From contig CAUGYD010000009.1 in NCBI GenBank assembly GCA_959603585.1, forward strand, positions 30,752 to 94,751: a stretch of DNA of 64,000 bases, read 5' to 3'. The stretch is from Scatosoma sp900555925 (GTDB lineage Bacteria > Bacillota > Clostridia > Christensenellales > Borkfalkiaceae). The notes under the pieces were generated by a model. It did no database searches and had not been told where the DNA came from. It saw nothing but the letters and a program-made list of their open reading frames with translations. This document shows positions 25,704 through 34,509 of this stretch, piece after piece. A program made the translations under genes and the position numbers. How positions within the stretch are numbered: the first letter of the stretch is position 1; every line of letters begins with the position of its first letter.

Positions 25704-26363
25704 TCAGACAGGATTTTCGTTTTCGGACAAAACCGCCAAAAGATTTTTCGCCGCTTCCTGTTCTGCGGCGGTCTTGCTCTTTCCCCGCCCCGACGCGCTT
25801 TTGCCTTCCGCTTCCGCGAGACAGACAAACATCGGGTCGTTGTCCTTTCCCTCTTTTTGCAGGGAATAGGAGGGCGTGGGCAAGCCCTTCTTTTGCAGAA
25901 ATTCCTGTAATTCTCCCTTGTAGTTCTCCCCTCTGCTGACGGCGAGATGTTCGAGAATAAACCGCTTTGCCGCCTCATAGCCGCCGTCGAGATAAACGGC
26001 CGCGGAAAGGGTCTCGAACAGGCTGGAAACCGTCTTGCCGCCGACGTTCGCTTCCCCGCCCTCGACGAGCAGGAAATTTTTCAGCGACAGCTTTTCCGCC
26101 GCCTCCAAAAGCGCCTCCTTTCTCACCAGAGCCTGCCTCAGAGCCGTCATCTCCCCTTCGCTTAAGGTCTTTCCTTTCTTTTCGCGGAAATACAGCATTT
26201 CGGATACGACGAGCTGCAACACGCTGTCTCCGAGAAATTCCAGCCGCTCGTTATCCTCTCCGCCGTGAGCGTTGGCATAAGTGGAATGTACGAACGCCGT
26301 TTTCAACAGCGCCTTATCCCTGAACGTATAACCGATTTCCTTTTCCAGCCTTTCAAACGTCAT
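25704..26363 (-). CDS. rnc: Ribonuclease III
   Basis: A 219-residue double-strand-specific RNase. The catalytic signature NERLEFLGDSVLQLV is at residues 38-52. The second acidic cluster is in the LFETLSAAVYLDGG stretch. A dsRNA-binding domain fills the last ~70 residues (KGELQEFLQKKGLPTPSY, then GRGKSKTAAEQEAAKNLL). It processes rRNA and mRNA. It follows plsX by 11 bp; the acyl carrier protein gene often found between them is absent. Confidence 0.95.
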   Translation of the reverse strand: MTFERLEKEIGYTFRDKALLKTAFVHSTYANAHGGEDNERLEFLGDSVLQLVVSEMLYFREKKGKTLSEGEMTALRQALVRKEALLEAAEKLSLKNFLLVEGGEANVGGKTVSSLFETLSAAVYLDGGYEAAKRFILEHLAVSRGENYKGELQEFLQKKGLPTPSYSLQKEGKDNDPMFVCLAEAEGKSASGRGKSKTAAEQEAAKNLLAVLSENENPV

Positions 26364-26374
26364 GTTCTGCTCCG

Positions 26375-27439
26375 TCAGGCCTCGGCGGACGCCGTTTCCA
26401 CGGAATTTTCGGCGGATTTTGCCGCCGCCTCCGTCAAATCCACCTCCGCGAGCATTTTTTCGATTTTGCCTACCATATCCCCGCGGACCGCCTCCACGGC
26501 CTGTCCGATACAGATGGCAAACCCCGACGCCTTGGAATTGCCGTGCGCTTTGACGACCGCTTTTTTAAGTCCCAAAAACATCGCACCGCCCATGGTTTCA
26601 TAGTCGGCGGATTTTTTAATATTTTTTATGACGTCGTAAACGAGCGCCGCGCGCATGGTCGCAAAGAAATTTTTCTTGAATTCCCGCTTCATGATTGCGC
26701 TGATCGCCTTTCCGCAGCCCTCTATCGATTTCAGGGCGATATTGCCCGTAAATCCGTCGGCTACGGCAATATCGATATCGCCCGCCATAATGTCGCGCCC
26801 CTCGACGTTGCCCGCGTAATCTATACAGGACATGCCTTTGAGGAGCTCGTTTGCCGCCTGATGAAGCGCGTCGCCCTTGTGATCCTCGGTGCCGTTGCTG
26901 AGCAGCCCCACCTTGGGATTTTTCATGCCGTAGGCGGCTTGCGCGTAAGCGGTCGCCATGATGGCGAAATGCGCGAGATTAACGGGTTTGCAGTCGAGAT
27001 TCGCCCCGCAGTCGCAAAGGAGCGTGCCCGTCCCTTTCAGGTTGGGAATACGGGGACAGAGCGCGGGACGGGAAATCCCCTTAATGCGCCCCAGAACGAG
27101 CACCGCGGCCGTAAGCACCGCGCCCGTGGCTCCCGAGGATACCAGAGCGTCCGCTCTTCCCTCTTTGAGGAGCTCAAACGCGACGACGGTAGAGGAATTT
27201 TTCTTCGTCTTGACGGCCTTCGTCGGCACGTCGTCGTTCGTAATTACTTCGGGCGCGTGCACGATTTCCACGCGCGAAGAATCGTATTTGTATTTGGAGA
27301 GCTCCGCTTTCAACGCGGCCTCGTCGCCCGCGAGGATTACGGAAAAATCCCCGCTTTTTCCGAGCGCTTCGATCGCGCCCTTTACCTGCTGTTCGGGAGC
27401 GAAATCGCCGCCCATGGCATCTATGGCAATTTTAATCAT
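26375..27439 (-). CDS. plsX: Phosphate acyltransferase PlsX
   Basis: A 354-residue enzyme making acyl-phosphate from acyl-ACP for phospholipid synthesis. The N-terminus IKIAIDAMGGDFAPEQ and the stretch SSGATGAVLTAAVLVLGRI are diagnostic. An Ala/Glu-rich tail of about 25 residues extends the C-terminus. First gene of plsX-rnc-smc-ftsY; 26 bp separate it from the end of asnS, so it could be co-transcribed with asnS. Confidence 0.95.
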   Translation of the reverse strand: MIKIAIDAMGGDFAPEQQVKGAIEALGKSGDFSVILAGDEAALKAELSKYKYDSSRVEIVHAPEVITNDDVPTKAVKTKKNSSTVVAFELLKEGRADALVSSGATGAVLTAAVLVLGRIKGISRPALCPRIPNLKGTGTLLCDCGANLDCKPVNLAHFAIMATAYAQAAYGMKNPKVGLLSNGTEDHKGDALHQAANELLKGMSCIDYAGNVEGRDIMAGDIDIAVADGFTGNIALKSIEGCGKAISAIMKREFKKNFFATMRAALVYDVIKNIKKSADYETMGGAMFLGLKKAVVKAHGNSKASGFAICIGQAVEAVRGDMVGKIEKMLAEVDLTEAAAKSAENSVETASAEA

Positions 27440-27465
27440 AGCCCTGTCCTCGGTGTGTCAATAAT

Positions 27466-28860
27466 TCAATAATCAAGATTGGAAACGGTGCGGGGGAACG
27501 GAATGACGTCGCGGATATTGGAAACGCCCGTCAGATACATGACCATCCGTTCAAAGCCCAAGCCGAATCCGCTGTGCGTCGTTCCGCCGTATTTGCGGAG
27601 ATTGAGATACCATTCTTCGGGCGGAACGTTACATTCTGTCATTCTCGCTTTGAGCTTTTCGTAATCGTCCTCACGCTGCGACCCCCCGATGAGTTCCCCG
27701 ATCCCCGGCACTAAAAGGTCGGCGGCCGCGACTGTCTTTCCGTCCGCGTTCTGCTTCATGTAATAGGACTTGATTTCCTTGGGATAATCCGTCAGGAACA
27801 CGGGCTTTTTATAGACCTTTTCGGTAAGATAGCGCTCGTGTTCGCTTTGGAGGTCTTTGCCCCAGAAAATATCCTTGTCGTCAAATTCGTCCGCATGCGC
27901 TTTGAGAATTTCTATCGCCTCCGTGTAGGAAAGGCGCACAAAGTCGTTTTCGGAGACGTTTTTCAGCCTGTCCAATAGTCCTTTGTCCACAAACTGATTG
28001 AGGAAATTCAGTTCGTCCGGGCAGGTGTTTGAAACGTGCGCGATAATAAATTTTACCATCGCTTCCGCGATGTCCATGTCGCCCTTCAAATCGCAGAAAG
28101 CCATTTCCGGCTCTATCATCCAGAACTCTGCCGCATGGCGGGAAGTATTGGATTTTTCGCTGCGGAAGGTGGGTCCGAAAGTATAAATATCGGAAAAAGC
28201 CATGGCAAACGTTTCCCCGTGGAGCTGTCCCGAACCCGTAATGCTAGCCTTTTTCCCGAAAAAGTCCTCTTTGTAGTCCACGCCGCTTAGATTTTTCGCC
28301 TTAGCCAGCTCGTCGAGATTGAGCGTGGTAATCTGAAACATACCGCCCGCGCCCTCGCAGTCGCTGCCCGTGATAATGGGGGTATGCACATAGACGAAGC
28401 CGCGGTCGTTGAAAAATTTATGAATGGCGAACGCCGTTTCGCTACGGACGCGGAACACCGCGCTGAAAAGGTTCGTTCTGGGTCTTAAATAGGCGATTTC
28501 CCGCAGAAATTCCACGGAATGGCGCTTTTTCTGCAACGGATAATCGGGAGCGGACTCCCCCTCCACGGAAATTTTCTGCGCTTTGATTTCGCAGGGCTGT
28601 TTGTTTTCGGGAGTAGCGATTACTTTCCCCTCTATGATGAGGGACGCACCGACGTTTTCGTGTGCGATTTCGTCATAATTGGAAAGCGACTCCCGCTCAA
28701 AGACAATCTGCATATTTTTGAAACAGCTCCCGTCGTTGAGCTCGATAAACCCGAACGCTTTGGAATCGCGTATCGTTCTCACCCAACCGGCCACCGTCAC
28801 CGTTTTTCCGTCGAAAGCGGAAATATCGGAATAAATTTCCTTCAAACGAATTCTGTTCAT
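27466..28860 (-). CDS. asnS: Asparaginyl-tRNA synthetase
   Basis: A 464-residue class IIb synthetase charging tRNA-Asn. The N-terminal OB-fold anticodon domain (TVAGWVRTIRDSKAFGFIEL) is followed by the class II catalytic core. Motif 2 lies around GPTFRSEKSNTSRHAAEFW and motif 3 near the C-terminus in GFGLGFERMVMYLTG. The promoter lies ~30 bp upstream with no room for a T-box leader. Confidence 0.96.
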   Translation of the reverse strand: MNRIRLKEIYSDISAFDGKTVTVAGWVRTIRDSKAFGFIELNDGSCFKNMQIVFERESLSNYDEIAHENVGASLIIEGKVIATPENKQPCEIKAQKISVEGESAPDYPLQKKRHSVEFLREIAYLRPRTNLFSAVFRVRSETAFAIHKFFNDRGFVYVHTPIITGSDCEGAGGMFQITTLNLDELAKAKNLSGVDYKEDFFGKKASITGSGQLHGETFAMAFSDIYTFGPTFRSEKSNTSRHAAEFWMIEPEMAFCDLKGDMDIAEAMVKFIIAHVSNTCPDELNFLNQFVDKGLLDRLKNVSENDFVRLSYTEAIEILKAHADEFDDKDIFWGKDLQSEHERYLTEKVYKKPVFLTDYPKEIKSYYMKQNADGKTVAAADLLVPGIGELIGGSQREDDYEKLKARMTECNVPPEEWYLNLRKYGGTTHSGFGLGFERMVMYLTGVSNIRDVIPFPRTVSNLDY

Positions 28861-28890
28861 TTTTATCCTGCCTTGATTTTATACTCATTC

Positions 28891-28919
28891 ATTATAACAT
28901 TTTTTTAAGCAAAAGACAA
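28891..28919 (-). promoter_or_regulatory. Sigma-A type promoter of asnS
   Basis: Minus strand TTGTCT (28919-28914), 17-bp spacer, TATAAT (28896-28891). Confidence 0.75.
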
Positions 28920-28945
28920 ATGTTTGAGGCATTTTATTTGTCGGA

Positions 28946-29251
28946 TTATCGATTTTTTTGTTCCTCCCGTTCTTCTTCGGCGTCCTCGGATAAAATCTGC
29001 GCAATCATCGCAAGATGAGAAGCCATATTTTTCAAAACCGTCTCCGAGGCTTTTACATGCAGCGTTTTTTCTGCGGCGGGTATTTTTCTCTCCCACTTTT
29101 CGCAAGTCTCACGATTTTCCGTCACACTTCTTTTCTTGTAACAAAATCCCACTTTGAGCCGATAAAAGCATGCGGCACATTTTTCATAATAGGTGACATG
29201 ATGCCGACAGTTACTACATTTTTTTGGCGTCTTTGTCGTTTTTTCTTCCAT
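28946..29251 (-). CDS. Small Cys-rich (zinc-ribbon-like) hypothetical protein
   Basis: A 101-residue protein of unknown function with six cysteines at residues 12, 15, 25, 28, 37 and 50 plus His17/His18. The layout is CSNC, then CAAC, then GFC, then CEKW, suggesting one or two metal sites. The GFC...TCEKWE ending resembles small Firmicutes proteins often found in mobile or phage-like loci. The C-terminal half is charged and helical (EDAEEEREEQ). SD AAGGAG precedes the ATG. Its promoter has an operator inside the -35/-10 spacer and is divergent from an XRE regulator. Confidence 0.75.
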   Translation of the reverse strand: MEEKTTKTPKKCSNCRHHVTYYEKCAACFYRLKVGFCYKKRSVTENRETCEKWERKIPAAEKTLHVKASETVLKNMASHLAMIAQILSEDAEEEREEQKNR

Positions 29252-29359
29252 TTTGAAAATCTCCTTATGTAAATTTATATTTTATTATGCACCATAAAAA
29301 ATTTTTTGTCACGGCAGCATACATTTTGTACGTTGAATTTTTTTCAAAGAAAACTTTCG

Positions 29360-29415
29360 CGACCAATTCGGTCGATTTTAATATATATTATAACGACCAT
29401 TTAGGTCGCAGTCAA
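29360..29415 (-). promoter_or_regulatory. Operator-controlled promoter with twin CGACC-N5-GGTCG dyads
   Basis: Minus strand TTGACT (29415-29410), 17-bp spacer, TATAAT (29392-29387). The spacer contains the dyad CGACC-ATTTA-GGTCG (29394-29408). An identical-arm dyad CGACC-AATTC-GGTCG lies at 29360-29374, about 15-25 bp past the transcription start. The centres are 34 bp apart. Expected to be bound by the divergent XRE protein, repressing the Cys-rich gene. Confidence 0.75.
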
Positions 29416-29451
29416 GCATTTTTTGCCAATTTGTGATAAAATATTTGTACT

Positions 29452-29652
29452 ATGATATTGAGCAACAGAATCCAAGATTTGAGGAAAGAAAAAAATTTAA
29501 GTGTAAAAGAATTTGCGCAAAATTTTCATGTTACACCGCGTACGGTTCAAAGGTGGGAATCAGGCGAACGTGTTCCTCCTGTCGAAGTGATTATAGAACT
29601 CGCCAAATTTTTTAACGTAACTACGGATTATCTTTTAGGGCTTGAAAACTAA
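29452..29652 (+). CDS. XRE-family repressor, single HTH
   Basis: A 66-residue protein that is almost only an HTH domain. It has the HTH core VKEFAQNFHVTPRTVQRW, the turn ESGERVPP, and the terminal TDYLLGLEN typical of Cro/CI-like minimal repressors. No SD is visible; a TAAAAT box at 29437-29442 is ~10 bp before the ATG, so the mRNA may be leaderless. It is divergent from the Cys-rich gene and shares the operator region. Followed by a strong bidirectional terminator. Confidence 0.88.
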   Translation: MILSNRIQDLRKEKNLSVKEFAQNFHVTPRTVQRWESGERVPPVEVIIELAKFFNVTTDYLLGLEN

Positions 29653-29687
29653 AAAACAGCGCCCCGACGGCCGTCGGGGCGCTGTTT
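29653..29687. terminator. Bidirectional terminator between XRE gene and VanW-like gene
   Basis: Stem AACAGCGCCCCGACGG with its exact complement, essentially no loop beyond the central GGCC, and T-runs on both strands. Confidence 0.9.
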
Positions 29688-31009
29688 TATTCTTCTTTTT
29701 TCTTGCCGACTACTCCGCGGATAGGCGCATAGCTGTCCGAACGCAGCTTTTCGCGCTTTACCAATTTTCCGTAGCGGTAAGTTTCGAGATAAGCGATGCT
29801 CTTTATCCCCGCTTTTCCCTCTTTGATTACTCCTTCAAAATTTCCTTTCTTTTCTATCGGGTCGGGCGGCGGGATTTCGCCCGTTACTTCGCTGATAATC
29901 TCATACGTGTATCCGTTGTCCTTTCCGTAAAATGTCGCGGTGATTCCCTCTCCCTTAACTTTCAAGGAAAGATACACGGGATAGGAAAATTCGTTTTTGA
30001 AACGAAAATCGTTGTAAGAGGAAACCATCGCGTCGCGGGAAGGCGGCACATAGGCGACGGCCAGGGAATGGGGGTGGCGGGCGGTGATTTTCAGGCCCGC
30101 CAGAACAGCCGCGTTATAGAGCGTCGTACTGACCTGACATACACCTCCGCCCGTACCTAAAATAAATTCCCCGTCCTGAATGATTTTTGCTTCTCGGAAT
30201 CCGTTAGCCTTCGTCCGCGCACCCACCGTCCGATTGAAGGAAAACTCCTCCTTGGGTCGAATCGTCATGCCGTCGATTTTCTTGGCGGCGAGCGCGATAT
30301 TCGCACTCCTGCCCTTATCCTCCGTGTTAAAATAGGTGACGAAAGAGGAAATTTTCTTCGTGCCCGCCTTTGCCGCGGACTCCGTAATTTTCGGATAAAT
30401 CGTACGGGTGGACAGCGAGACGGCGGGAAAGGATAATTTTCCGTTTTCTCCTGTCGAAGGAGCCGCCGCCAAAGCCGCCTGTATATCTTTTTTTAAGCGT
30501 TCCTTATCACAGCGCACGCCTGAACGTTCCTTTTCAAAGGAAAAGCCCTCCGAAGAAAAGGACACTTCGGCATCTAAAACTTTTCTTTCGACGTTTGAGC
30601 AGATAAATTCTGTCTGTTCTTCCAGCCCGCACAGAAAATATTGCACCTCGGCGGTATACTCCCCGTTTTTTTCGGCCGAAAAGAGAATTTCCTCCAAATT
30701 ATCGGAAAACCCTATCTGCGGATAAGAAAAACGATACTCTCCCGCGGGGGTTTTGACCGAAAGGGACGGAACCCTCTCTTCCAAAAATTTTCGGAGCATT
30801 TTTTCCGCTTTTCTGCCCTGCATGCCTCCTACGGGAATCCCATTCACCTTTACGCCTTTGGGCAGGCGTTCGGGCGCATAGGCGCGTGCGCAGACGATTC
30901 CCGAATCTTTTTCGGGAACCGTCCCGCCGCCGTAAAATCCTGCGGAAAATAAAAACGCACCCGTCAAAAAGGGTGCGATCAACCAAATTTTATTGAATTT
31001 GCCTTTCAT
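29687..31009 (-). CDS. VanW-family membrane-anchored protein
   Basis: A 440-residue envelope protein. An N-terminal anchor (WLIAPFLTGAFLFSAGF) precedes a peptidoglycan-binding-like domain (residues ~50-230) and the VanW domain (SFVTYFNTEDKGRSANIALA, then the Cys-containing GTGGGVCQVSTTLYNAA and HPHSLAVAYVPPSRDAMV). VanW proteins occur in vancomycin-resistance clusters and widely in Clostridia; their biochemical role is unknown. I prefer the ATG at 31009, just before the anchor. A TTG at 31105 overlapping the PHP stop would add 32 basic residues. Confidence 0.85.
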   Translation of the reverse strand: MKGKFNKIWLIAPFLTGAFLFSAGFYGGGTVPEKDSGIVCARAYAPERLPKGVKVNGIPVGGMQGRKAEKMLRKFLEERVPSLSVKTPAGEYRFSYPQIGFSDNLEEILFSAEKNGEYTAEVQYFLCGLEEQTEFICSNVERKVLDAEVSFSSEGFSFEKERSGVRCDKERLKKDIQAALAAAPSTGENGKLSFPAVSLSTRTIYPKITESAAKAGTKKISSFVTYFNTEDKGRSANIALAAKKIDGMTIRPKEEFSFNRTVGARTKANGFREAKIIQDGEFILGTGGGVCQVSTTLYNAAVLAGLKITARHPHSLAVAYVPPSRDAMVSSYNDFRFKNEFSYPVYLSLKVKGEGITATFYGKDNGYTYEIISEVTGEIPPPDPIEKKGNFEGVIKEGKAGIKSIAYLETYRYGKLVKREKLRSDSYAPIRGVVGKKKEE

Positions 31010-31101
31010 CGCCGCATTCCCCCGAATATGTACCCGCGGCGGGATAAAGCCTTCCTTTCCGCAGCCGCGCCTTTTCCTCCCGCGGCGGAGCTTTCGGGCC
31101 T

Positions 31102-31923
31102 TCAAATGCCCAAAGCCGAAAGCAATTTTTCGGAAGGATAAAAGGGCGGATTTCCGACGCGGTAATTTCCGCTTTCCCTGTGCGTATCCGAACCGCCCGT
31201 CACGAGCAGTCCCGCTCTTGCCGCAAGCGTCTTGAAATATTCCGTTTCCCTGTCAGTATGCGTCGTATAGACGGCTTCTATACCGTCCATGCCGTATTCC
31301 GCCAATGCCAGAATTATCCTTTCCCGCTCCTCGAAAGGAAGGGTAATTCTTCCGGGGTGCGCTATGGACGCGATGCCGCCCGAAGCGTGTATGCAATCCG
31401 CCGCCTCTTCGGGCGTGGGCCGTCCGATAACGGAATGAGCGATTTTTCCCGGCGCGAGGTATTCCTCGTAAATCTCCCCCGCAGTTTTTCCCGAAACCTC
31501 TGCGGCGGCCTGAGCGATATGCATGGTATGGACGGGGGAAGCGGGATCCGCCCGACGGGCTTTCGCGTCGTCGAGAGTAATATAAATCCCCGCGCCGCGC
31601 AGTTTTCGGATACTGTCCTCGGCCCGCTCGAATCCGAGCTCCACGCGTTCTCTCATGAATTTTTCATAAGCCGCGTTGCGCTTGCAGTTATAGCCGGTGA
31701 TGTGGATTTTGCTCTCTCCCGAATAGGCGGAAATTTCCCAGCCGGAAACGTAACGGAGCCCGTATTTTTCCGCCGCGGCGCGTTTCTCCTCCTCTCCGTT
31801 CAAGGTGTCGTGATCGGTAACGGAAAGGAGCTCTACGCCGTTTTCCTTCGCGCGGCGGCAAAGCTCGTCGGGAGTATAATAGCCGTCCGAGTAAATGCTG
31901 TGCGTATGCAAATCTGCTCTCAT
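31102..31923 (-). CDS. PHP-domain phosphoesterase (YciV/TrpH-like)
   Basis: A 273-residue PHP phosphoesterase. Metal ligands are visible in DLHTHSIYSDG (His6, His8), the VTDHDT motif, HITGYN, AHPGRI and GGSDTH. Relatives act as 5'-3' exoribonucleases on short RNAs or as 3',5'-nucleotide phosphatases. Its ATG overlaps the recF stop (ATGA), so it is translationally coupled to recF. Confidence 0.88.
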   Translation of the reverse strand: MRADLHTHSIYSDGYYTPDELCRRAKENGVELLSVTDHDTLNGEEEKRAAAEKYGLRYVSGWEISAYSGESKIHITGYNCKRNAAYEKFMRERVELGFERAEDSIRKLRGAGIYITLDDAKARRADPASPVHTMHIAQAAAEVSGKTAGEIYEEYLAPGKIAHSVIGRPTPEEAADCIHASGGIASIAHPGRITLPFEERERIILALAEYGMDGIEAVYTTHTDRETEYFKTLAARAGLLVTGGSDTHRESGNYRVGNPPFYPSEKLLSALGI

Positions 31924-33020
31924 GAGTCCTCCTTTTCCCGTTTGATTTTTCCGTTTTCGATTCGGATTTTCTTACATTCCGTACCGTATAACACCCGTTC
32001 CGCGTGCGTGCAGGTGAGAATCGTCTGAACGGCGGAAATGCGCTTCAAGAGCTTTTTCCGCCGCGGAAGGTCGAGCTCGCTCATCACGTCGTCGAGAATG
32101 AGCACGGGGTATTCCCCCGAAAGTTCCCGAAAAATCTCCACCTCGGAGAGTTTCACGCTGAGCGCGGCGGTGCGGGTCTGACCTTGGGAAGCGTATGCCT
32201 TGGCGTCCTTTCCGGAGATAAAAAAATCCACGTCGTCGCGGTGCGGACCGACGGTAGTGAAGCCTAACCGAAGGTCTTTTTCGTAATTGCGGCTGAGTTG
32301 TTTTTTAAGTTTTTCCGCGATTTCGTCCTCTTCGCCCTCGTATTTCCTGTCGGGGGAAATCTCCAATTCCTCCGCGCCGTCCGTCAGAAAGGCGTGCAGT
32401 TCTTTGGCGTAAGGGGCGAGTTTTTTCAAAAACTCCGCGCGTTTTTTGATGATGACGGCGGCGTATTTGCAAAGCTGTTCGTCCCATACGGGGAGCGTAT
32501 CCAGAATAAGCTCCGCGTCACGGTTTTTGAGCAGAGTATTCCTCTGGTCGAGAATCTTGTTGTATCGGAGCAAAGCGGTATAATAGGCGGGCGAGGTCTG
32601 AGAAATGGACATATTCATGAACCGCCGCCGCTCGTCGGGGCCGTCCTGAATGAGTCTGAGTTCTCCGGGCGAAAAAAATACGCTGTTGATGTGTCCCATG
32701 AGGTCTGCGCTTTTGGAAATTTTGCTCCCGTTGATGCGGATTTCCCGTTTGTCCTCGTAGATGTCCGCTTCGATCGTGACCTTGCCGTAACGGTTTTCCG
32801 CCTCGGCGGAAATGCGTGCGCAGGGCGCGCCGATTTTAATGAGCTGTTTGTCGTGGCGGATTCGTAAGGAAGTGCCCGTACAGAGATAGAACACCGCTTC
32901 GGCGCAATTGGTTTTTCCCTGTGCGTTTTTGCCGAAGAGAATGTTCAGGCCCTCGGAAAAGGCGAACTTTTCATCCTCGTAATTTCTGAAATTTTGAAGG
33001 GACAAATTTTTTATTTGCAT
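31920..33020 (-). CDS. recF: DNA repair ATPase RecF
   Basis: A 366-residue SMC-like ATPase helping load RecA at gaps. It has the N-terminal LQNFRNYEDEKFAF motif, Walker A (GKNAQGKTN about residue 34), a signature stretch (ASQGQTRTAALSVKL) and Walker B (PVLILDDVMSELD). It is on the minus strand, divergent from dnaA with 131 bp between them. dnaN is not next to it, which is unusual. Promoter at 33075-33103. Confidence 0.95.
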   Translation of the reverse strand: MQIKNLSLQNFRNYEDEKFAFSEGLNILFGKNAQGKTNCAEAVFYLCTGTSLRIRHDKQLIKIGAPCARISAEAENRYGKVTIEADIYEDKREIRINGSKISKSADLMGHINSVFFSPGELRLIQDGPDERRRFMNMSISQTSPAYYTALLRYNKILDQRNTLLKNRDAELILDTLPVWDEQLCKYAAVIIKKRAEFLKKLAPYAKELHAFLTDGAEELEISPDRKYEGEEDEIAEKLKKQLSRNYEKDLRLGFTTVGPHRDDVDFFISGKDAKAYASQGQTRTAALSVKLSEVEIFRELSGEYPVLILDDVMSELDLPRRKKLLKRISAVQTILTCTHAERVLYGTECKKIRIENGKIKREKEDS

Positions 33021-33074
33021 AATCCTCGAAAAACCCGCCGAAAATACTTTCTTTTCCTTCGATTTTGTATTATA

Positions 33075-33103
33075 ATTATATCAAATAATTCGCAAAAAGA
33101 CAA
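33075..33103 (-). promoter_or_regulatory. Sigma-A type promoter of recF
   Basis: Minus strand TTGTCT (33103-33098), 17-bp spacer, TATAAT (33080-33075). The 131-bp recF-dnaA interval shows no TTATCCACA-type DnaA box. Confidence 0.75.
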
Positions 33104-33151
33104 AAGATTCTCGCAAGGTAAGCGAAAATAATTTTTCAGGCGGGAGGAAAA

Positions 33152-34507
33152 ATGGCAGAAAAATCTCAAATCCTCTTTTTATGGAAGCAAATTCGGGACA
33201 AGGCGGAAGGAGTTATTCCTCCCGTCTCCTTTAACACGTTTATCAAAGACCTCGAACCCGTGGACGTGGTCAATCGCCGCATTATTCTCAAAGCGCCCAC
33301 CGACCTCGCCGCCAATACCATCATGAAAAAACACGCCGTACCCCTCAGGGAAGCAATCGCAAAGAGCGATCTCGGCATCTCGGATTTCCGCCTCGTCGTG
33401 GACGGGAGCGACACCTATACCGAAGAGGAGGACGAGGGGCTCGGGGACGACTTCAAGCCGGTGCCCGTGAATAAGAATTTCACGTTCGATTCCTTTGTCG
33501 TCGGTTCGTCGAATAAATTCGTATACGCCGCCGCGAAATCGGTCGCCGAACACCCCGGCGAGAGCTTTAATCCCCTCTTTATCTACGGGGAATCGGGGCT
33601 CGGAAAGACTCACCTCGTGCAGGCAATCGCCAATTATATCGCGCAGAAATCCCCCGAAAAGCGCGTTTTGTATACGACCTGCGAAAACTTCCTCAACGAG
33701 TTTATCGATTCGATGATTTCGGGAAAAATCTCCTCGCGCGACAAGGGCGCGAGATTCCGCCTGCACTATCGCAACGTCGATATTCTCATGATAGACGATA
33801 TTCAATTCCTTGCGAAGAAGCCGGGCGTGCAGGAGGAATTTTTCCATACCTTCAACGAACTTTCCTCCCAGAACAAGCAAATCGTCCTTACGTCCGACCG
33901 ACCGCCCAAGGAAATCGCCACGCTGGAAGAGAGGCTCCGCACCCGCTTCGAGGGCGGACTCATCGCGGATATTCAGCCGCCCGACCTCGAAACGAAAATC
34001 GCCATTTTGAAGCGCAAGGCACTGGAACGCAAATGCCCCATGCCCGACGACGTGCTCGAATTTCTGGCGAACGATTCCGGCCACGACGTCCGAACGCTGG
34101 AAGGCAGACTCACCAAGGTATTATTCGCGAGCAAACTGCACGAAGAGCCCATTTCTTTGGGGCTCGCCAAGCTCGCGCTGTCCGAATCGGTGAGCGAAAG
34201 CGGTACGAGCTCGGAAGAAATCACGCCCGACGTCATCATTTCCAGTGTGTGCGGATATTATAAATATAAACGCGAAGATATTTTGGGCAAAGGAAAAAAA
34301 GCCGACCTCGTCAAGGCGCGTCAAATCTGCGCCTATCTCATGTGCGAAATGCTCTCCCTGCCCCTCATCTCCATCGGCAACGTCATGGGCGGCCGCGACC
34401 ATACCACGATTATGTATTCGCGGGATAAGATAGAGGAGCTCATTCGGCTGAACGAAAAAATCGCCAAAGAAGTGGACGACATCAAGAATATCGTCCTGAA
34501 ACAATAA
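33152..34507 (+). CDS. dnaA: Chromosomal replication initiator DnaA
   Basis: A 451-residue initiator. Domain I is at residues 1-80, followed by a short acidic linker (EEEDEGLGDD). The AAA+ domain III has Walker A GESGLGKTH (146-154) and Walker B VDILMIDDIQF. Domain IV carries the signature GGRDHTTIMYS that binds DnaA boxes. SD GGGAGG precedes the ATG. mnmG follows after 2 bp. Confidence 0.97.
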   Translation: MAEKSQILFLWKQIRDKAEGVIPPVSFNTFIKDLEPVDVVNRRIILKAPTDLAANTIMKKHAVPLREAIAKSDLGISDFRLVVDGSDTYTEEEDEGLGDDFKPVPVNKNFTFDSFVVGSSNKFVYAAAKSVAEHPGESFNPLFIYGESGLGKTHLVQAIANYIAQKSPEKRVLYTTCENFLNEFIDSMISGKISSRDKGARFRLHYRNVDILMIDDIQFLAKKPGVQEEFFHTFNELSSQNKQIVLTSDRPPKEIATLEERLRTRFEGGLIADIQPPDLETKIAILKRKALERKCPMPDDVLEFLANDSGHDVRTLEGRLTKVLFASKLHEEPISLGLAKLALSESVSESGTSSEEITPDVIISSVCGYYKYKREDILGKGKKADLVKARQICAYLMCEMLSLPLISIGNVMGGRDHTTIMYSRDKIEELIRLNEKIAKEVDDIKNIVLKQ

Positions 34508-34509
34508 TT

